DNA from: an uncultured Gammaproteobacteria bacterium
GTDB lineage: Bacteria; Pseudomonadota; Gammaproteobacteria; GCA-2729495
DNA: 10,664 nucleotides
Assembly (NCBI GenBank): GCA_947258805.1
Contig: CAMYJV010000085.1
Span: forward strand, 1 to 10,664
Direction of reading: 5' to 3'
A program made the translations under genes and the position numbers. The notes beneath the pieces are model-generated. The model had not been told where the DNA came from. It did no database searches and saw only the letters and a list, made by a program, of their open reading frames with translations. Within the stretch, counting starts at the first letter, position 1. Every line of letters starts with the position of its first letter. This document shows positions 6,262-10,664 of this stretch, piece by piece.

Positions 6262-7791
6262 TTAGTTTTCCACGGCAGCGCGCAGGCTGCGCGGCACCAC
6301 CAGTCGTTCCAGCAGTTCGAACAGCCACTGCACCAGCACGGCAAGCAGAGCTGCCGGAATGGCGCCCTCCAGGATCAGGCCGACATCATCCAGGCGAATG
6401 CCGGTCAGAATAGGCTGCCCATAACCACCGGCCCCGATGAGGGCACCCAGGGTTGCAGCCCCCACGTTGATCACGGCAGCTGTCTTGATGCCGGCCAGTA
6501 TCGAGGGGGCAGCCAGCGGCAACTCGATCAGCCGCAAGCGCGCCCCGGCCGGCAAGCCCAAGGCTTCCGCGGACTGCTGCAAGCCCGGCGCGATTCCCGT
6601 CAGACCGGTGTAGGTGTTACGCACGATAGGCAGCAGGCTGTAAAAAAAGAGTGCGACCAGGGCCGGACCCGCGCCAATACCGAACAGGGGGATCATGAAA
6701 ACCAGCAGGGCCAGCGCGGGTATCGTCTGCAAAATTCCTACCAGGCTGAGAATGATCTGGCCCAGCCGCGGCAGGCGGGCGGCAACGATACCCATGGGGA
6801 TCGCAATCAGGATGGCCGCGCTCAGAGAGGCAGATACCAGCGCGATATGCTGACTTGTATATCGTAACAGCCTCTCGGTGCGGGTGGTCTCGCGGGCCTC
6901 CATGCTCATGTCGAGACTGGCGCGCAGGAAATCGGCAGCCACCATCTGTTCCTGTTCACCGTTGAGTTTCACGCGGGCGTTCATGGCAATCATCTGCCGT
7001 TCGTCGATGAGGCCCTCGAGCTGCAGCATGGCTGCAAGCGCCGCGGGCTCGGACTCGGCCAGTTCAGACCGGTAGAGCAGCACCGCGTCATAAGGCGGGA
7101 AGTATCCCAGGTCGTCTTCCAGCACCTGCAGATCGTAGTAAGCGATTTCGGCATCGGTGGTATACAGATCCGTGAGGTCTGCATCCCCGGCCGCCAGGCC
7201 GCGATAGGCAAGATCATGCTCGACACCCAGCACATCCTGCTGCGGCAATTGATACAGCTGCCGCAGTCCCGGCCAGCCATCGCCGCGCTCGGTGAATTCG
7301 GTACCAAAGCGAAACACCAGCTCAGGGTGTGCACGCAGATCAGAAATACGCCGAATGCCAAGCCGCTGCGCAACATCCTTACGCATGCCCAGCGCAAAGT
7401 TGTCGCGAAAGCCCAGCGGCTCACTCATGACCAGGCCGGACTCAGCCAGTCGTTCACGCAGCGCAGCCAGGGACTCCGGCTTCTGATTGGCAAAAATTTC
7501 GTGGGTCAACGTGCCAGTATATTCGGCATAGACATCGATCTCACCTGACACCAGGGCGTTAAACACGATCCGGGTGCCGCCAAGCGCTTGTCGATGCTCC
7601 GCCTCCCCACGCGCCGAGGCCGCCAGGCTGCGAATCAGCTCGCCCAGGACCACACCTTCGGTGAAGTTCTTCGAGCCCACCACTACCTTCGCTGTCACCG
7701 GGGGACTGGCAAGAACCAGCGCCAGCAGGCCGGCAAGCAGGAGCTTACGGCAGCTAGAGCGGGCAAGGGCACAGGGGCGCTGATGGGGCAT
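6262..7791 (-). CDS. Fused substrate-binding protein and permease of a glycine betaine/choline-type (OpuC/ProWX) ABC importer
   Basis: The 509-aa protein joins two ABC importer parts. After a signal peptide or membrane anchor (residues 1-34, cut near VTA) the OpuAC-type binding domain begins VVVGSKNFTEGVVLGEL, with the family strings EIDVYAEYTGTL and LTDLYTTDAEIAYYDLQVLEDD, and runs to about 300. An inner-membrane permease domain of about six helices fills 318-505, including an EAA-type loop EALGLPAGARLRLIELPLAAP for the ATPase. Known substrates of the family are betaine, choline, carnitine and ergothioneine. The binding domain is N-terminal here, the reverse of ProWX/EgtU-style fusions. ATG 7791 is used, with TTG 7794 just before it; no Shine-Dalgarno is visible. 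It heads a leftward operon with a methyltransferase and a dioxygenase. No ATPase gene is in the window. Confidence 0.9.
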   Translation of the reverse strand: MPHQRPCALARSSCRKLLLAGLLALVLASPPVTAKVVVGSKNFTEGVVLGELIRSLAASARGEAEHRQALGGTRIVFNALVSGEIDVYAEYTGTLTHEIFANQKPESLAALRERLAESGLVMSEPLGFRDNFALGMRKDVAQRLGIRRISDLRAHPELVFRFGTEFTERGDGWPGLRQLYQLPQQDVLGVEHDLAYRGLAAGDADLTDLYTTDAEIAYYDLQVLEDDLGYFPPYDAVLLYRSELAESEPAALAAMLQLEGLIDERQMIAMNARVKLNGEQEQMVAADFLRASLDMSMEARETTRTERLLRYTSQHIALVSASLSAAILIAIPMGIVAARLPRLGQIILSLVGILQTIPALALLVFMIPLFGIGAGPALVALFFYSLLPIVRNTYTGLTGIAPGLQQSAEALGLPAGARLRLIELPLAAPSILAGIKTAAVINVGAATLGALIGAGGYGQPILTGIRLDDVGLILEGAIPAALLAVLVQWLFELLERLVVPRSLRAAVEN

Positions 7792-7821
7792 CAATCAACC
7801 GTGGGAGCGAGGCGGGCCAAC

Positions 7822-7859
7822 ATTCTGGTGGAGTCGGGGCGCAGCCGGGCAACCAGAAT
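7822..7859. promoter_or_regulatory. Inverted repeat ATTCTGGT-N22-ACCAGAAT in the divergent intergenic region
   Basis: The two 8-bp arms (7822-7829 and 7852-7859) are perfectly complementary. They are 30 bp apart start to start, close to three helical turns, so two dimers or one looping regulator could bind the same face. It lies between the two divergent transcription units, 31 bp from the ATG of the ABC gene and about 45 bp upstream of the rightward -35. It could instead form a stem with a 22-nt loop in the leader of the leftward operon. No regulator gene is in the window. Confidence 0.4.
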
Positions 7860-7903
7860 ACCCCAGGGCCGTGAACAAAAGCGACGCATCCGGCGAGCCC
7901 GGC

Positions 7904-7933
7904 TTGACAGCAAGGGAGCCTATCCAGTGTCAT
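7904..7933 (+). promoter_or_regulatory. Sigma-70-like promoter for the rightward methyltransferase-MFS unit
   Basis: A perfect TTGACA -35 (7904-7909) is followed after 18 bp by TGTCAT (7928-7933), four of six to the -10 consensus. Transcription would begin near 7940, leaving a leader of about 25 bases before the GTG at 7965, with GAGAAG (7950-7955) as ribosome site. The -35 lies inside a small imperfect inverted repeat (GGCTTG at 7901, CAAG then GCC up to 7920). Confidence 0.5.
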
Positions 7934-7964
7934 AGCACGCCGCCAGCACGAGAAGAATAACTGC

Positions 7965-8843
7965 GTGAATATCACCGCCATCCGCGAAGTCCTCCAGCAG
8001 GGTGCGACGCCCGTACCCCTGGGAGGCGAGCACTACGCCAGCAGCCTGGCCATCTATGAAGCGGCCAGCGATCAGCGCGGCCGGATTCTCGCCTGGACCC
8101 GCGAGGCGCTGATTCCGCAACTGCGCGCTGAACGGACGTCGATATTGAGCGTGGGTTGCGGTGCAGGTGACCTGGACAAGGAAATCCTGGCGGCCAGCAC
8201 CGAGCAGTCGGAGGTCGTGGCCTATGTCGGCCTGGAACCTGACGCGCGCCAGTGCGAACGCTTCCTGTCCCAGATGGGCAACAACACCAATGGCCGGGTG
8301 CAGGTTGAAGCTCGGAATGTCGGTTTTGAAGACCTGCATGATCCGCGTCGCTACGACCTGGTCATCATGGTGCACTCCCTGTACTACATGGCAGATCCGG
8401 CGTGGGCCGTGGAAAAGGCCCTCGGCCTGGTCAAAGACGGCGGTCGCCTGGTGATCCTGCTGGCGGCCAATGACACCCTCAATGAGCTGTCGTCGTCTTT
8501 CTGGGAAGTCGAAGCTGATCGTGAGGCCTGGTTCAGCGAAGATCTGGATGCCTATTTGAACCAGCTCGGGCTGAGCTATGAGCGCGAGCGCATCGAGGCC
8601 CGACTGAACGTGACTCAATGTTTCAACCCAGCCTCGGCGGCCGGCACCCAGATTGCTGATTTTATTGCCCAGGTCGCTACCGAAAAACTCACGCCGCAAC
8701 TGCAGGGCATGATCGGCGAGTATCTCGATGCGACTTCGGAGCATGACGGCCAGCAACGCTGGCTGCCGCATAACGTCGATGCCTTCGTCATCGAGCAACA
8801 GGCCGTAAGTCATGGCGCGCTGGTCGCCAACGCGGGTCGCTAA
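7965..8843 (+). CDS. SAM-dependent methyltransferase resembling histamine N-methyltransferase (HNMT)
   Basis: The 292-aa product has motif I ILSVGCGAGDLDKEIL at 60-75, an acidic strand-2 end GLEPDARQCERF, and YDLVIMVHSLYYMADPAWAV followed by VKDGGRLVILL. From memory, animal HNMT shows the same pattern: ILSIGGGAGEIDLQIL, then EPSAEQ, then IQMLYYVKD, and a C-terminal (F/N)N-x-x-x-F-x-IE strand, here LPHNVDAFVIEQ. The N-terminal GGEHYASSLAIYEAASDQRG matches the position of the HNMT substrate cap. This suggests N-methylation of a small amine, but the exact acceptor is not readable. The start is GTG 7965, preceded by GAGAAG with nine bases spacing and a good promoter. It is divergent from the ABC-methyltransferase-dioxygenase operon and 52 bases before the MFS gene. 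A long antisense frame (7920-8897) covers it but has no recognisable domain. Confidence 0.87.
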   Translation: MNITAIREVLQQGATPVPLGGEHYASSLAIYEAASDQRGRILAWTREALIPQLRAERTSILSVGCGAGDLDKEILAASTEQSEVVAYVGLEPDARQCERFLSQMGNNTNGRVQVEARNVGFEDLHDPRRYDLVIMVHSLYYMADPAWAVEKALGLVKDGGRLVILLAANDTLNELSSSFWEVEADREAWFSEDLDAYLNQLGLSYERERIEARLNVTQCFNPASAAGTQIADFIAQVATEKLTPQLQGMIGEYLDATSEHDGQQRWLPHNVDAFVIEQQAVSHGALVANAGR

Positions 8844-8895
8844 CCTCTGAGACTCGCTGTCCCGCATCAGCCCTGGCAGGGCATTCTCAAGCTCC

Positions 8896-10131
8896 ATGCC
8901 CTTCGCCGCCTACCTTAGCTTTGCCACCGGCCACCGACGCTTTCTGAGCTTCGGCTTCGTGCTGGCCTTTGCGTCCAGTTTCGGCCAGACATTCTTCATC
9001 GGGCTGTTCGGGCCGGATATTCAGCAGGCTTTCGATCTCAGCAAGACCGAATGGGGCGCCATCTACATGGTCGGCACCCTGGCCAGTGCCGCGGTGTTCA
9101 CCTGGACCGGCAAACTCATCGATCGGGTTGATCTGCGGCTGTATTCACTCGCCGTCTGCGGACTGCTGGCGCTGGCCTGCTTCGGACTGGCCCTGGTCAA
9201 CAGCCTGGTCATGCTGGTGGCGGTCATCTTTCTATTGCGACAGGCGGGACAAGGGCTGGCCAGTCATGTCGCGATGACCAGCATGGCGCGTTACTTCGAG
9301 GCCGGCCGCGGCCGGGCTCTTGCTCTGGCGAGCCTGGGCTTTGCTGCCGGGGAAGCCCTGTTACCCATTGCTGTCGTGCTGGTCATTGCTGCCATTGGCT
9401 GGCGCTGGACCTATGCCGGGGTGGGCCTCATCCTGGCGCTGGGTTTTGTGCCGGCTGTCGCGTGGTTGCTGGCCGACCACCCGGCCAGACACCAGGCCTA
9501 CCTGCAGACCCTGCAGGAACAGGGGGAAGCCCGCAATGCCCGCGGTCAGGGCTGGACCCGGCGGACGGTATTGCGCGATCCGCGTTTCCTGCTGGTGCTG
9601 CCCGGGATCGTGGCGCCGCCGCTGATTCTGACGGCCATGTTCTTCCATCACCTGACCCTGGCGAATGCCAAGGGCTGGAGTTATGCGTGGATCACGGGCA
9701 GTTACGGGTTTTACGCCGGGGCCGGGATTCTTGCTGCGCTGCTGGCCGGCCGACTGGTTGATCGCTTTGGCGCGGCACGCGTGCTGCCCTTCATGTTGCC
9801 ACCCCTGGCTGCCGGCTTGCTGTTGATCGCCCGGCTGGATGCGCCCTGGGTAGCCTGGCCCTATCTGTGCCTGATGGGCATCAGCAGCGGGCTGCTGGTC
9901 GCGCCGGCCTCGGCCTTGTGGGCCGAGCTGTACGGCGCCGCCAATCTGGGCGCCATACGCAGCATGGTCACAGCGCTGAACGTTTTTGCCTCCGCGCTGG
10001 GACCCGTGATCCTCGGTGGACTCATGGACCGGGGCCTGCCCATCGAGTTCGTCTGCGTCCTGTTCGCCGGCTACGCCGTGCTGGGTACGGTGTTAATCAG
10101 CCTGGCCTTGCGCCATGTCGATTCTCGCTAA
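8896..10131 (+). CDS. Major facilitator superfamily (MFS) transporter, 12 transmembrane segments
   Basis: The 411-aa protein is an inner-membrane secondary transporter. Two six-helix halves are seen (about 16-195 and 230-405), joined by a basic and polar cytoplasmic loop (HPARHQAYLQTLQEQGEARN and following). The MFS loop signature appears twice: GKLIDRVDLR at 72-81 and AGRLVDRFGAAR at 284-295; ARYFEAGRGRALALASLGFA (131-150) is the conserved loop 4-5 and helix 5. Direction and substrate cannot be told. ATG 8896 lies 52 bases after the methyltransferase stop with no promoter between, so it is probably co-transcribed. A 5-bp hairpin GCCCT-GGC-AGGGC (8870-8882) sits just upstream and holds the only AGGG, which is too far from the start to be a good RBS. 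The context suggests export or uptake of the compound handled by the neighbouring enzymes. Confidence 0.9.
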   Translation: MPFAAYLSFATGHRRFLSFGFVLAFASSFGQTFFIGLFGPDIQQAFDLSKTEWGAIYMVGTLASAAVFTWTGKLIDRVDLRLYSLAVCGLLALACFGLALVNSLVMLVAVIFLLRQAGQGLASHVAMTSMARYFEAGRGRALALASLGFAAGEALLPIAVVLVIAAIGWRWTYAGVGLILALGFVPAVAWLLADHPARHQAYLQTLQEQGEARNARGQGWTRRTVLRDPRFLLVLPGIVAPPLILTAMFFHHLTLANAKGWSYAWITGSYGFYAGAGILAALLAGRLVDRFGAARVLPFMLPPLAAGLLLIARLDAPWVAWPYLCLMGISSGLLVAPASALWAELYGAANLGAIRSMVTALNVFASALGPVILGGLMDRGLPIEFVCVLFAGYAVLGTVLISLALRHVDSR

Positions 10132-10155
10132 GGGCGCTAGCCTGCCGATATCCAT

Positions 10156-10188
10156 CCGCCGTCAGTTCGTCCCAGGTGACTGGATGCG
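10156..10188. repeat. 33-bp segment matching 1498-1530 (right copy)
   Basis: This is the right-hand partner of the 33-bp similarity described at 1498-1530. Here it spans the last codons and TGA stop of the right RND remnant. The two copies are in the same orientation and about 8.66 kb apart, bracketing every intact transporter and enzyme gene of the window to the right of ppk2. Confidence 0.5.
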
Positions 10189-10308
10189 GTTTAGCGTCGC
10201 ATAGAACGTCGGCACCATGATCATCGTCAGCAGCGTGCCGAATGTCAGCCCGAACATGATGGTCAGCGCCATCGACACCCAGCATGCATCCTGGACCAGG
10301 GTAACCAG
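10162..10308 (-). pseudogene. C-terminal remnant of an RND efflux permease
   Basis: Reading leftwards, the frame LVTLVQDACWVSMALTIMFG continues LTFGTLLTMIMVPTFYATLN and RIQSPGTN to TGA at 10162-10164. The SMALTIMFGLTFGTLLT-VPTFYA pattern is the last two-helix region of HAE/HME-type RND permeases, which usually read PMA-TI--GL-F-T-LTL--VP--Y. Only about 48 codons remain; an in-frame TAA at 10309-10311 and unrelated repeat-rich DNA lie upstream, and there is no start codon or RBS. It is therefore debris of a gene of about 1000 codons. The break point lies next to the REP-like elements, so recombination or insertion there may have removed the rest. Confidence 0.6.
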
Positions 10309-10352
10309 TTAGAAAATAGGGGATTCAAGCCGATCAGGTGAGGCAAGTGGAG

Positions 10353-10474
10353 CTTAGACGCCTATTTTTGGGCCCCAAAACACTGCGCTAAGGAAAAGGA
10401 TGGAAACGACCAGTGGCGGTCGGCATCCGGCGGCTTAGCGCCGCGTTTTTGGCAGTGAAAAGCTGCGTCTAAGG
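10353..10474. repeat. REPIN-like pair of inverted 41-bp palindromic elements
   Basis: Two 41-bp elements (10353-10393 and 10434-10474) are separated by 40 bp. Each has the form CTTAG...CGC, a run of T, GG, four A, then CTGCG...CTAAGG, and each can fold on itself with a one-base bulge. The bulges are mirror images: the left arm of the first, CTTAGACGC (10353-10361), pairs perfectly with GCGTCTAAG (10465-10473) of the second. GCGCTAAG (10385-10392) pairs perfectly with CTTAGCGC (10434-10441). The second is thus an inverted copy of the first, as in REP doublets (BIME/REPIN). The centre of the first contains TTTTGGG-C-CCCAAAA (10366-10380). No open frame explains this region. Confidence 0.6.
10430..10450 (+). 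terminator. Possible intrinsic terminator (part of the REP-like element)
   Basis: A stem GCGGC-TTAGC-GCCGC (10430-10444) is followed by G and TTTTT (10446-10450), the shape of a short rho-independent terminator on the plus strand. It lies about 300 bp after the MFS stop and overlaps the second palindromic element, so the structure may be explained by the repeat instead. The stem is only 5 bp and the T-run is short. Confidence 0.25.
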
Positions 10475-10514
10475 TCGATATCATGCCTGTTCGAGGACGA
10501 ATTCTGCCGTCAGC

Positions 10515-10623
10515 CAATCACTTGGCGTGGTCCGACCCCATTCTTACCTACCCCATTCTTACCTGTGGTCCGACCCCATTCTTACCTGACAATCACTTGG
10601 CGTGGTCCGACCCCATTCTTAAC
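10515..10623. repeat. Tandem copies of a short repeat with core TGGTCCGACCCCATTCTTAC
   Basis: Four units are seen. The two longest, 10515-10549 and 10590-10623, start CAATCACTTGGCGTGGTCC and are near-identical. A medium one (10565-10587) has only GTGGTCCGACCCCATTCTTA and onward, and a short one (10550-10564) only ACCCCATTCTTACCT. The core GGTC-C-GACC is a small palindrome and the longer units also carry CCAA-TCAC-TTGG. Repeats of this wording (GGGGTCGGACC and similar) are, from memory, common beside REP-associated or IS200-like Y1 transposase genes in Gammaproteobacteria; no transposase frame is inside the window. The remaining bases 10624-10664 show nothing recognisable. Confidence 0.65.
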
Positions 10624-10664
10624 TGAACTTACCGAACCACGAGTGCCTGGGCCCGGCCGGCAGC

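Noticed and set aside
1896..8888. Shared 12-mer GCAGGGCATTCT near 1896 and near 8877
   Set aside because: A repeated 12-mer is expected by chance in 10 kb, and the flanks do not align.
7920..8897. Long (325-codon) minus-strand frame opposite the HNMT-like methyltransferase
   Set aside because: It has no recognisable domain, and the plus-strand frame has clear methyltransferase motifs, a promoter and an RBS; this is an antisense shadow in GC-rich DNA.
10353..10474. Integron attC recombination site
   Set aside because: The nested inverted repeats recalled attC, but no RYYYAAC/GTTRRRY core sites frame it, and there is no cassette array.
1..10664. CRISPR array, tRNA or rRNA genes
   Set aside because: No regularly spaced direct repeats with unique spacers, and no cloverleaf or rRNA-like sequence was recognised.

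Overview
The window reads as a piece of a GC-rich proteobacterial chromosome, most likely gammaproteobacterial. This rests on the dense coding on both strands, the GC-rich codon use, Shine-Dalgarno starts, resistance-nodulation-division (RND) efflux remnants, an AspT/YidE-type transporter and REP-like palindromes. The taxon is an inference; there is no rRNA or other marker gene.

Left third (1-4385). Three leftward genes come first: a 110-aa protein of unknown function, a class I-like polyphosphate kinase 2, and the signal-peptide start of a protein cut by the window edge. Upstream of them lies a scar of an RND efflux operon, in which a good RBS and a signal peptide run straight into the last ~35 codons of an RND permease. 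A rightward AspT/YidE-type antiporter with two central TrkA-C domains follows. Convergent to it is an exported pentapeptide-repeat protein.

Central and right part (4386-10131). This is the most interesting block. A leftward three-gene operon is tightly packed (2 and 14 nt gaps): a fused substrate-binding/permease protein of the glycine betaine/choline (OpuC/ProWX) type, a SAM-dependent methyltransferase, and a PhyH-type Fe(II)/2-oxoglutarate dioxygenase. Divergent from it, across about 173 bp, are a second methyltransferase resembling histamine N-methyltransferase and a major facilitator superfamily (MFS) transporter. The divergent region holds a sigma-70-like promoter and a perfect 8-bp inverted repeat with 30-bp periodicity. 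Import of a quaternary or methylated amine, two methylations, a hydroxylation and a second transporter could together form one pathway for a methylated small molecule. The substrate is unknown, and the ABC ATPase is not in this window.

Right edge (10132-10664). There is no intact gene here. It holds a second decayed RND permease C-terminus whose 3' tail resembles that of the left remnant, a pair of inverted 41-bp palindromic elements (REPIN-like), and 3.5 copies of a short repeat built on TGGTCCGACCCCATTCTTAC, of the style found beside REP-associated transposases. Nothing recognisable was seen in 10624-10664.
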